A program made the translations under genes and the position numbers. From Blumeriella jaapii (taxonomy: Eukaryota > Ascomycota > Leotiomycetes > Helotiales > Drepanopezizaceae): a DNA stretch of 64,000 nt. Where the stretch lies: assembly GCA_009599575.1 (NCBI GenBank), contig VWND01000010.1, positions 578,501-642,500 on the forward strand. Reading direction: 5' to 3'. Positions 33,935-44,877 of the stretch are shown here, piece after piece (positions within the stretch are counted from its first letter, which is position 1; the number at the start of each line of letters is the position of its first letter). The notes below the pieces were generated by a model. That model was not told the DNA's origin, searched no databases, and saw only the letters and a program-made list of their open reading frames with translations.

Positions 33935-35690
33935 AAAAAAGCGCGCCCTCGAGCTTTTATTTATTAGTACGTTACTATTCAAATGATCGTACGAATCCAA
34001 ACCTTCGGAATATGCTTTTAGCCAGTTTATAAGTTTTGCAGAAGGACCGGAGAGCTTTTTATGCGCCAAATAAAAATCGCGCATTTTCAGGAGAGCGTAT
34101 ATAAAATCAGACGCGGGGTATTACGTGAAATCTTTATTTAAGCCTATCCAAAAAGCTTTGTATTAAAAGGTTTTCCGCTGCATTCGACAGGCGATTAATT
34201 TTTCGATTTCGTATTTAAGCTTATCAATTATATTAATAAATTTAAAAGCTGGGTTAATTTGATTTAAAAGCGCGTCGTCAGCTGCTTTACGCAATCGACT
34301 AGCGTAAAAAACTGAGTATACGTTTATAATATTAAAAAGGTTTAGCTTAAAAGCGTTGTCGAAAATTTTGGCTATAATTTTAAAAGAATCGTTTGTAGGA
34401 TTGTCGAGCTTGCGGAAGGGCCGAAAGGTCGGAAATGGGCGCATATCGAGCCATACGTAGTCGCCAACGTTAAAATCGTTCGCGCGGCGAAATTTATTCG
34501 TATTTTTTTTTATTTTATCGTAGATTTGTTAGAAATGCGATTTGGCGAGGTTCCAAGCGTCGTAATAGCGGCGAGCGTACGCACGAGCTTCGTCTGCGTT
34601 TAGCTTATGTAAAGGGTTGGAAAAAGGAAAGTATCGAGCTTTTAGTTTTAATTAATGTAGAAAATATAACCGTATATAATTTCAAAAGGTGAAAAGCCAT
34701 TTAGACTTTCGTAAAAAAGGACTATTTGAGCGAAATTTATTATTAAAAGAAATTCGCTCCAATCGTTTTAATAAAAGTTTACGAAGGGTCGAAAGCGTTT
34801 TTGCAGGTATTAATTGTAAATTTCGGTTTGACCGTCGGTTTTAAAATAAGCGGCTATCGAAAGTTTTAATTGCGTACCGAGTATTTTGTTTAATTCAAAC
34901 CAGAAAATAAATTAATACTAAAGGCCACGATCGCTAATAATATTTTTTAAAAGGCCAAAATACTTATATACGTGGAATATATATAATTTGGCGAAGCTTC
35001 GAACGTCGATATTTTTATAACAAAGGATCGAAATGGCCTGTTTAGAAAAGCGATTTATTATTACAAACACGTTATCGTAACCGTGTTTGTTTTTGTTAAA
35101 GTTGCAAAAGTTTATTATAACGTACTTTCAAAAGTGGTCAGAAACAGAAAAAAGCTAAAAAAGGTCGGGACGCTTATTTTTTAAAATAAAACTTTTTCGA
35201 TAAGCGTAGCAGTTGCGATAATATTATTTTACGAAAGCTATTATACCTCGCTAATAGTATTGGTCCGAAAGCAATTGCGTAGTTTTGCGAGCGCTAAGGT
35301 AAGCGATAAAAATCTGGTCGTGTATTTTTCGTATAAAGGCCAGACGAAAATGATCGACGTTTGGTACTATCAGGCGACCGTAATATAGCAGCAGGTCGCG
35401 TTTAAGTATATACGAAGTATTATTATCGTTCCTTTTCGTAGCGTTTCGTACAGCTTCCTTTCGGAAAGCTATCAGGTTGCTAGTTATGCGATTAGCGTAA
35501 AAAAGCTGGTCAACGATACGGAATGCGAATAAGAAATTAATTATTTTAACGATAAAAACAGCTGTTTCGGAGGCCGTGGGCGGTCGAAGTTTTTTAATTA
35601 AAAAGCGGTGATCGATCTGATCGGCTCGAAAAAGTATTTGCAGGCGCTAAATGCGTTTAAAAAAGTTTTAGCGATCGAATTCGCTCGTAC
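33935..35690 (-). pseudogene. A2 integrase with chromodomain-like tail, remnant
   Basis: Same blocks as A1 on the minus strand. The 93-codon open segment 34163-34444 starts RPFPTFRPFRKLDN and contains FKIIAKIFDNAFKLN and SVFYASRLRKAADDAL, the post-core GPF-type region. Downstream (33950-34150) is the degenerate chromodomain-like piece and the LKAYSEGLDSYD tail. The zinc region lies near 35250-35330. Confidence 0.85.
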
Positions 35691-38190
35691 GACGTATTAG
35701 TGCGTTAGCTAAAAGATTGTGTTTATTTGGTTTATACGTAATAAAAAAGTTGTAATCGGCGAGAAATTCGGCCTAGCGTGCTTATCGAGCGTTAAAAATT
35801 TGAAAATTATAAAGTATTTTAAAGCTTTGTAATTAATAATTATTTTAATTTAATAAATTAAGCTAGCTAGTTTAATACGAAAGTTGCCTAAAGATTTTAC
35901 AATTGCGAGCATTTTTTTGTCGTGTACGACGTAGTTTAGTTTTGCGAAAGCTATGATTTTACTGAAATAAGCGACTAAAAGCTAGTCGTCGTTATAAAAT
36001 TGCGAAAATACAAAAGCTACTACGCCGTCGAAAGCGTTAGTTTTTAATATGCAAAAAAGGTCTTGCCTGTAATATTATAGAACTGGTGTAATAATAAAAG
36101 TTAATATAAAAAGGTCGAAACTTTTCTGATATTCAAAAATGAAATTAAAAGAAACGTTAGCTTTGGTCAAATAAATCAGAGGCTTTGCAATTATACCGTA
36201 GTTTCGAATAAAACGTCGGTAAAAATTATAAAAACCAAAAAAGCTTTGTACACCTTTTACAATAGTAGAAAGCTTTTAATAGGCGACTACGGAGATTTTT
36301 TTTGGATTTATTTTTAGGCTTTTAGTCGAAATAATAAAACTTAAATAACGGGTTCGTATAACGTTAAATTCAAACTTTCGAATATCGGCCTGTAATCCAG
36401 CGTCAACGAATTTTTGAAGCATTTTACGAACGTGTATAGCGTGTTTTAAAAAGTCGGACGAATAAATAAAAATATTATTTAAGTATGCAATACAAAAATC
36501 GTTTAAATAGTCGAAAAAAACGTCGTTTATATAACGTTGGTAAATTACGGATTTATTAATAAGGCCAAAAGGTAGCATTTTGCATTTATAAGCGCCGTAA
36601 CGCGTACGAAACGTCGTCAGTTTTTTATTAGCGGGGTTTATTCGAATTTTGTAAAAGGCTTAACGAATATCGAGTTTCGTAAAAATTCGCGCTTCCGAAA
36701 GACGAGCAAGGGTTTTATCGATAAAAGGAAAGGGGTAGCGATTTTTATAAGTAATATTATTAAAAGTTCGATAGTCGATACAAAAACGCAATAAACCGTC
36801 GGGTTTTTTAGCGAAAAGCACTGGAGCAGCGAAGAAAGCGATGAAAGGTTCGATAAAACCTTTGTTAAAATTGTTTTGCAGATAAGTTTTGATAATTTCG
36901 AACTCTGAAATCGATATTTTATACAAAAAAGTGTATTTCAGCTTTTTTTATTTATAATAAGCTCGATTTTGTAGTCGTAGGGCCGGTAAAAAGCTAGTTC
37001 GTTACTGGCGGCCTTAGAAAATACGTGTTCGAGGTTTTTGTATTTCGGAGGAAAAAATTCGAAAAAAAGTTTATTCGAAGTTAGCTCTGCTAAGCTAATT
37101 AAAAAGGTCGAAATCGATATTTTATTGATTCTAAAACGTTCGAAAAGACTGTAAGATTAGGTTTTGAAAAAAATATTATACGTAAAATCGTTTAGTATTT
37201 TGTCGATTTCGTACAAGAAGATTGAAAACACTTTAATTGTTTTTTTTCTGAAAATCAGCTTAAAAGCGTATGCAATGATTTGGCAGATGAAAATTAGGTA
37301 AGCAATAGATTAAAAAATTCGTTTTCGAATTAGTCGTTTAAAAAATTCAGAAAATGGTTTGTTTAAATTATCGATTATATTAAACTGAAAGGCCATCGCG
37401 GCGAAAGCTTTTTTTCGGTTTTTAGTATAACTGTTTTTTGTAAAACGAAAAAGCTGTTTTGACGAAAAGAAAAGAAAAGGAGAAAAAATAATAGAAGGGG
37501 GATCGGCAGCTTAGGAAAATGGTGTAATTTTTTGTATTATTTTATTAGCGTCGTTATCGAAATTAGCACCGCGAATAAAATTCGACTTTTTCGCGCTTCG
37601 CATAACGTCGTAAATCTGTTATAATTGGTCAAGGTTTTTATTACGTTTTACAACGTCGTTTTAATAGCGAAATTAAATCTTTCGGAAATGCAAATAAAAG
37701 ATTTTAATACAACGAGCGTAAAAAGCTGTGAAAAGGTAAAACTTCGGCTAATAAAACTTGCGTTTATTACAGTTTAATAAAACTTAATATTCGGCCAGCC
37801 AAGCTTTTTCTAAAATTATATTATGATTTCCGAAGTTGATAATTAAAAAAAAATGAACGATTGTATTCGATTGTTAATAATAAGATTAAAAAGCGTAAAA
37901 TATATAATTGAATAGCTACGAGCTTTATTATACCTTTTTATAAGAAAAAAAGCCGGAAAAAGTTAAATTAAAAGTTTTAAAAAGAAAAAAAAGGATTTGA
38001 TTAGCGCCGAATCGATTAACGCATAACCGTTCGCTTTAAAGTCGGCGAGCGCTTTTATTTTGTACGAAAAGCTATTTTTGATAAATGTAACGGGGATTGT
38101 TAGTGAATCGCTATTAAAAAGCTTTCGAACGTTAAAATAACGTATATCGCGTAATACGTCTAAGAAAAAGGTTTTGCTTAGGCCTAAGCG
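35691..38190 (-). pseudogene. A2 protease, reverse transcriptase and RNase H remnant
   Basis: Protease ADFKANGYALIDSALI near 37995-38060. RT segment 36660-36926 (KKPDGLLRFCIDYRTFNN and the TLARLSEARIFTKLDIR block). Segment 36276-36578 begins LPFGLINKSVIYQRYINDV and contains AYLNNIFIYSSD (YLDD changed to YLNN) and ADIRKFEFNVIRTRYLSFII. RNase H is at about 35690-36150, with the ETDASDG equivalent degraded. Confidence 0.88.
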
Positions 38191-38319
38191 TTTTTTCGAT
38201 TGGCGGAAAAACTTTCGATTTTTTCGTATGCGTTTTGAAAGTCGTTTAAAAGAGGGTTTTCGTTTTTATTATTATTATCAAAAAGCGAATTTTCGGCCGG
38301 TTCGACTTCGTTTACATTT

Positions 38320-39470
38320 ATCAGCTTAGAAAGGTTTTTGAATAAAACCGAAGATCGGCCCGTAAAAGATCGTGCAAATTAGCTTCGAACTTTTTAATAT
38401 GAAATAAAAAACGAGCGTTGTCGTTGATCCGATCGAAAAGAAAAAACGCTAAAAAAAGCGTTTTGGCGTGGAAAAAAAGGAAAAACAAAAGGTTAAAAAA
38501 AAGCTTGTGAAGCATTTGAACGATTTTCGTACGTACGATTTGACTCGTAGTACGCTTTGGTTAAAAATTTACTATTTTAATAAATAATAAATTTGATTGA
38601 AAAGCGATTCGCGTATAAAATTCGTTTAGCTAATTGATTTTGTTTTTTTTAACGGACGGCGATAAGCTAATTTTTAAAAATTATTATACGCGTTTATTCC
38701 AAATGCAGCTTTTTTCGTAGACGCTTTGGTATTTTGTCGCAAAAAGCGTTTCGAAGCTGTTTGTTAGTTCGTATTTAAGCGTTCGCTGCAAAAATGGAAA
38801 ATCGCAGATAAAATCGCTAAAAATCGTCGTGCGTATTTATTGCAAGCATTTTAAATTCGTTTTCCGCTTTTTGAACGTCTGAAAAATCGGCCAAGAAATC
38901 GGCGACCTTTTTTATTAATTTTTCGAAAGGTGTAGGGTCGGAACGGTTTAAAATACGCGGGGTTAAAAACTTTTTTGCTACGCTTTCGATCTGATCGAGT
39001 ATATAATTTTTGCGAAATCGATCGTTAGCGAAATAATCGTAATAAAATTCGAGGTTATCGAAAACTTTAATTTTTTAATAACGTGCTTTATAATTTTTAC
39101 TATTATTTAGTTTAAATTTAAAATTCGGAACGCGTTTTATACGAGCTAGTCGAAAATTAGCAGATAAATAGAAATTATAGCGTTTAAAAAACGCGCTAGA
39201 GTTTTGGCCGTTAAAAAAAAATTTAAAAAAAGTTTGCGAAAAGCGTGGAAGTTGGTTTGCAACGTTTGTTAGTTGAAATAAAACGTTGCGAAAAAAGGAA
39301 AAAGCAGCAGATTCGCGATTAACAAAAGCACGTTCGATAAATTTTATTAAATATTCTGATTAAAAAGTTTGTCGCAATCGCATAATTTTTAAAAATTGTC
39401 GTTTACGCTTTTGCGCTTTTTTCAATTGATTTTACAAAAGTCTTAACTAAACGTTTTCAGCGCTAAGCTG
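38320..39470 (-). pseudogene. A2 gag remnant
   Basis: C-terminal Gag in the open segment 38321-38515 (FEANLHDLLRADLRFYSKTF). The central FLADFSDVQKAE and NTHDDF-RF blocks are near 38780-38960 in damaged frames. The start and leader lie towards 39780 and hold no other gene. Confidence 0.75.
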
Positions 39471-39788
39471 GGAAATAGCAAGCGAAATAATTAGCGCTTT
39501 GCTTTTTCTTTTGTTTTTTTTTCCTCGAGAAAAAGATTGTTTTTTAGAAAAAAAAGCTTCTGAAAAAGGTTGCTTTTTCGCTGATTAAAAAAAAAAGGAA
39601 GATTAAAATGTAATAGCAGAAGCTGAAAAGCTTTGCTAAAAGGGGAATCGTTAAATAAAAGCCATTTTTCGCGAAATGCGGAAATAAGCCTTTTTACGAC
39701 CGGTCGATCATTTTGGTATAATTCGTAAGAAATTCGAGGGAAAAGATAATTTACGCCGTCGCTAGCGTAAAAAAAAAATTGTTAATAA

Positions 39789-40082
39789 TATAACGATTTA
39801 ATCAGTCGGAGGGCTGGAAAATCAGTCAATTGGTCGCCGTATTCATATGATATAAAACGAGCTTTTAGTTTTGTAACAAAAATATTTATTTAAAATTAAT
39901 AATTGCAAAAGGCAGAAATTGCTAAAGGGAAAAAGTCTTATATATATGATAGTTTCCATAATTGATAGGGAGACCCATCAGAAGACCAGGGAGCTTGCAG
40001 CTATACGTAGTTGCTGGGGAGCTTGCAGCTATACGTAGTTGCTGGGGTGACACGAGAGGTGGCAACAGAGTGAATCGTCACA
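39789..40082 (-). repeat. 5' LTR of A2
   Basis: 294 bp, minus strand begins TGTGACGATTCACTCTGTTG. It contains GAGCTTGCAGCTATACGTAG at 39991 and again at 40019, a 28-bp direct repeat in an almost unmutated outer end. The inner end near 39789 is mutated. Confidence 0.94.
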
Positions 40083-42789
40083 TTTATCGGCTAAAATATA
40101 GTCGAGAGCCTGGTTTTTAAATAATTTAAATTAATAATTTAATACGCTAAATAATTTAAATAAAATAATTAAATAATATGCGATAAAATAAAAGTTTTCG
40201 GTTTTGTAGTTATCGATTAAGAATTTATTTTCGTCGCTAATCGGCTTATTCCGATCGTTTTCGATCAAATCTATTCGCGGTGCTAACCGAAATAATAACG
40301 CGAGTGCTTTTTCGCCCGAGAATTAGCGTTTTTTACTCGCGATGCCAGCCGAAATAGCAACGCGAATGGTTTTGGCTTTATAAAACCCAAAGCGCAAATA
40401 GCAAAACAGCCGATTTCGTTAGCGATTTATTCGTCGATATTTTGTTTGCTTTGTTCAGCGAAATCAAACGAATAAAATCGTTTTCGTTTAAAAAGGCCGT
40501 TTGCCGCTGTATTAATTATTTTTTTAATATATCTAATTTCGAAGTTTATAAATCGCATCCAAGCTATTTAATTAATAACGAATGCTTTTGGTAAGTTATT
40601 GGCTTTTTTATTTAATTGGTCGACAAAGACTTTTGCGTCCGTTTTTAAAATAAAATATATATCGTATAATTCGCTTTTTATTTTTTTTTTATTATTTTAA
40701 AAGCGCCCCGATATTTTCGTTTAATAGCATCGTAGCGTGCTTTCGCGGAAAATTATAAGCCGCTTTCGAATCGTAAAAAATACCGTTTTTTGTTTTCATC
40801 GATTTATTATAATACAGCTTTTTAACCGAAAATACTAACGTCGATAATTAAAATGATTTCTTTTGCGTTTAAATTGTAATCGATCCGCATAAGCGATAAA
40901 ACCGATAAAAAATCGTTTTTAAAAACTTTTATAATTTTGCTTTGCTTTTCTTTCCAAACGAAATCGACTTTTTTTTTTATCGTAGCGTAAATAAATACAG
41001 CTTTTTAAAAGAAATTTTTAATTTAATTGCGATAGTAAATCATAACGCTAATAAAAGTTTTGGCTTTGGTAATATTTTCGCATTTTTTTTATTCGCAAAT
41101 CTTTTTAATTTTTTTTCGTTAAAAATAGCGGTCAGCGTTGTTAATTATATAACCGACGATATTTATTTCGGATATACAAAATTTTAATCGAAGACCAATA
41201 ATAGCTTTGGTTTTTTCGAAACAAACCATAATTTTGTCGATATTTTAAATATATTTTATTATATAGCGTCGAACTTCAGAAAGGATTTTTTTATTATTAT
41301 AATATAATCTGAGGCCTTTTATTCCGACGTCGTTAACGTAAAGCAAAGCAATATCAGAAATGCAAATCATAAAAACTTTATATACGATTTTTACGAATTA
41401 AGCGATTAAATTAATGGCTTCTATAAGTACTTTGGTTATACGTAATAAACCGATTGGAATTTGAATTGCTATTATATTTCGAAATCGTAAATCAAATATT
41501 AAATAATCGTAGCCGGAAAACAGATCGAAAAAAAAAGCGATTGTTAATCTTGCGAATTCGTTCGAAAATTAGTCGACGTTAAATGGCATATTAGCGTTTC
41601 GTATCGTTATTCTGTTTATTTCGACGATTACGGTGATAAGTTTGTAAATGCCTTTTTTTTTTTTCGCAACGATAAACCATTTATTTCTATATAAGCCGTG
41701 GCAGAATTCGAAGATCCTTTGCTTAATTCGTTTTTTCAGCATTTCGACTATTTTATTTTGAAAAGTTCTGAGGACTGAAAAAGTCTTTTTTTGCCAGGCT
41801 TTGTAAAATACGATTTTAATATCGATATAAAGCGTAACGTTAAAATTAAATTAATTTATTTCGGTAAAATCGAAAATTATAGCTTTTTTCCGGTTGCGTA
41901 AAATTTCGTACAAAATCTTTTTTTTTTTTAGCAAAAATTAAGTTTCGATTGCTAAATTATTAAATTGTTTTTTTGTAAATCGGCTGCTAAATAATAAGCT
42001 GAAAAATCGGCCGGTAATAAATTCTTCGAATTCGCTAATAATTGATTGCGATGGTTTTATTGCTTCGTTTTTTTCGAATTAATCGTTTATCTTTTCGGAA
42101 ATATTTCCACCGGATTCGCCAAAATTTACGAATCGTATTTTATTAGTTTTGCGCTTGTAAAAAATGCTGATATTAACACAAAAAAGTAAAATATATAAGT
42201 CGGGTTTGTTTAATACGAAAACGAAATCTTCGGAACTTTTATTTTCGAATTAATAGCTAAAAATGTTAATATTGGCCAATTTTATTCGCGGTGCCATTTC
42301 GATTAATAACGCGAATGCTTTTGGCTGATTATTTTCCAGGTTTTGTTATAGCCCAGCGTTTGTTCTAGGACTAGAGCCGGCTATTCGTTTTCCGATAAAA
42401 CGTCGATTAAAAAGATTTTATCGCCGGCGACGGTAATTTAATTTTAAAAAAATCGGTTTCAATTCCAGAAAAAAGCTTTTATTTGGCCGTTTTCGGTATA
42501 TTTAAAGCTAACGAGATTTTTTAAAATCCAGAGCATTTTAAAAATAATAGAATAAAAGCATTTTTTTATTATCAAAAAGTTTTTATAAATAATAATATTT
42601 TCAACGTCGATTTTAATATTTCGTATAATCTTATTAAATTTAATCGTATTTTTATTAACGGTAATATAAATTATTCGCTTATCGGTGATAATCGGAATAT
42701 TATTAGCTTCGGCTGTTTTTTAGTTTATGCAATTAACTTCGGCTTTATTATCGAATAAAGCAAAGGCGGTTGTACTTTTCTTAAGTATT
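40083..42789 (-). pseudogene. D2 protease (C-terminal), reverse transcriptase and RNase H remnant
   Basis: Starts at A3: protease active site DNKAEVNCIN at 42739-42753 (D-S-G-A-E changed), then the IIKKC-Y-IIFKML region near 42540-42640 and ENGQIKAFF near 42480. RT blocks: KIVEMLKKRIKQRIFEFCHG near 41700-41760, FIVAKKKKGIYKLITVI, NANMPFNVDQF near 41580-41610 and FSGYDYLIFDLR near 41490-41540. The catalytic VNDVGIK lies at about 41320-41337 (VDD to VND). RNase H has IDVSIFGQKAVL near 40810-40850. The FVDDVGVKG-type palm separates family D from the A, C, E and F type. It is joined to the integrase at 33625 after removal of A2. Confidence 0.88.
42785..42789. repeat. Target-site duplication of A3 (GTATT)
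   Basis: GTATT at 42785-42789 and 49252-49256 flanks A3. The insertion lies just upstream of the D2 protease active site. Confidence 0.94.
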
Positions 42790-43084
42790 TGTGACGATCT
42801 AATCAGTCGGAGGGCTGGGAGATCAGTCAACTGGTCGCCGTATTCATATGGTATGAAACGAGCCTTTGGTTCTGTAACAAAAATATTCATTTAGAATTAA
42901 CAATTGCAAAAAGCAGAGATTGCTAAAAAAAAAAAGCCTTATATATATAATAGTTTTCATAATTAATAGGAAGACTTATTAAAAAACCAGAAAGCTTGCA
43001 GCTATACGTAGTTGCTAGAAAGCTTGCAGCTATACGTAGTTGCTAGGATAATACGAAAGGTGGCAATAAAATAAATCGTTACAT
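42790..43084 (-). repeat. 3' LTR of A3
   Basis: 295 bp, plus strand TGTGACGATCTAATCAGTCG to AAATCGTTACA. The polypurine tract remnant follows on the right (43085-43098, mutated). The outer (left) 100 bp are nearly unmutated, the inner end is mutated. Confidence 0.94.
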
Positions 43085-43099
43085 TATTCCTTCGTCCGA

Positions 43100-44424
43100 A
43101 AAAAGCGCGCCCTCGAGCTTTTATCTATTAATACGTCACTATCCAAATGATCGTACGAGTCCAAATCTTCGGAATATGCCTTCAGCCAATTTACAAGTTT
43201 TGCAGAAAGACCGGGAAGCTTTTTATGCGTTAAATAAAAGTCGCGCATTTTCAAAAAAGCGTATATAAAATCAAACGCGGAGTACCACGTAAGATTTTTA
43301 TTTAAGCCTATTTAAAAAGCTTTATATTAAAAAGTCTTTCGCTGTATTCGATAAGCGATTAATTTTTCGATTTCGTATTTAAGCTTACTAGTTATATTAA
43401 TAAGTTCAAAGGCTGGGTTAATCTGATTTAGAAGCGCGTCGTCAGCTGTTTTACGCAGTCGATTAGCGTGAAAAACTGAATGTACGTTTATAATACTAAA
43501 AAGGTCTAGCTTAAAAGCGTTGTCGAAAATTTTGGCTATAATTTTAAAAGGGCCGTTTGTAAGATTATCGAGCTTGCGGAAGGGCCGGAAGGTCGGAAAT
43601 AGGCGCATATCGAGCTATACGTAGTCGCTAACGTTAAAATCGTTCGCGCGGCGAAATCTATTCGCACTTTTTTTTATTTTATCGTAGGCTTATTAGAAGT
43701 GCGATTTGGCGAGATTCTAAGCGTCGTAATAGCGGCGAACGTACGCACGAGTTTCGTCTGCGTTTAGCTTATATAAAAGGTTAAGGAAAAAGGAAGTATC
43801 GAGCTTTTAATTCCAATTAGTGTAGGAAATATAACCGTATACAATTTCAAAAGGTAAAAGGCCACCTAGACTTTCGTAAAAAAGGATTATTTAGGCGAAA
43901 TCTATTATTAAAAGAAATTCGTTCCAATCGTTTTAATAAAAGTTTACGAAGGGTCGAAAGCGTTTTTGCAGATATTAGTTGTAAATTTCGGTCTGACCGT
44001 CGGTTTTAGAATAAGCGGCTATCGAAAGCTTTAGTTGCGTACCGAGTATTTTGTTTAATTCAGACTAGAAAATAAACTAATACTAAAAGCTACGATCGCT
44101 AATAATATTTTTTGGAGGGCCAAAATACTTGTATACGTGGAATATATATAATTTGGCGAGGCTTCGAACGTCGATATTTTTATAGCAAAAAATCGAAATA
44201 GCTTGCTTGGAAAAGCGATTTATTACTACGAACACGTTATCGTAACCGTGTTTGTTTTTATTAAAGCTGCAAAAGTTTATTATAACGTGCTTTCAAAAGT
44301 GGTTAAAAACAGAAAAAGACTGAAAGAGGCCGGAGCGCTTATTTTTTAAAACAGAACTTTTTCGATAAACGTAGCAATTGCGACAGTATTGTTTTACGAA
44401 AGCTGTTATATTTCGCTAATAATA
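43100..44424 (-). pseudogene. A3 integrase core and C-terminal tail, remnant
   Basis: The open segment 43327-43608 starts RLFPTFRPFRKLDNLTNGPF (GPF kept here) and contains IINVHSVFHANRLRKTADDAL, close to the gypsy consensus VHPVFHxSRLR. Farther right on the same strand are the DRGF and FKTDGQTE-like blocks (43980-44130). The chromodomain-like piece and acidic tail lie at 43100-43320. Confidence 0.87.
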
Positions 44425-44877
44425 TTAATCCGAAAGCAATTGCGTAGTTTTGCGAACGCTAAAATAAGCGGTGGAAATCTGGTCGTGCATTTTTCGTATA
44501 AAAGCCAAACGAAAATAATCGACGTTTGATATTATCAGGCGATCGTAATATAACAGCAGGTCGCGTTTAAATATATACGAAATGTTATTATCGTTTTTTT
44601 TCGTAGCGTTTCGTATAACTTTCTTTCGGAAGGCCATTAGGCTGCTAGCTATGCGATTAGCGTAAAAAAGCTGGTTAACGACACGGAATGCAAATAAAAA
44701 ATCAGCTATTTCAACGATAAAAACAATTGTTTCGAAGGCCGTGGGCGGTCGAAGTTTTTTAATTAAAAGGCGGTAATCGATTTGATCGGCTCGAAAAAAT
44801 GTTTGCAGGCGCTGAATGCGTTTAAAAAAGTTTTGGCGATCGAATTCGTTCGTACGACGTGTTAATGCGTCAGCCAA
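44425..44877 (-). pseudogene. A3 RNase H end to integrase zinc domain, 150 open codons
   Basis: Uninterrupted frame beginning MADALTRRTNEFDRQNFFKR, the universal RNase H end (ADALTRR) with a linker (DQIDYRLLIKKL), then the integrase N-terminus LLYYDRLIISNVDYFRLAFI, RKMHDQISTAYFS, with the first zinc His kept and the second now Tyr. It stops at 44425 (SD-TAA, a former Gln or Trp codon). The equivalent part of A1 and A2 is broken by stops, so A3 is the best template for this family. Confidence 0.85.

Larger units (their letters stand above)
33626..40082 (-). mobile_element. A2: complete chromovirus, minus strand
   Basis: 6457 bp with 294-bp LTRs and a TTTAT duplication, inserted in the integrase linker of D2. 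Same gene order as A1, moderately decayed. The LTRs carry a 28-bp direct duplication (see the LTR entry) shared with A3 but absent from A1. It must be younger than D2. Confidence 0.95.
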
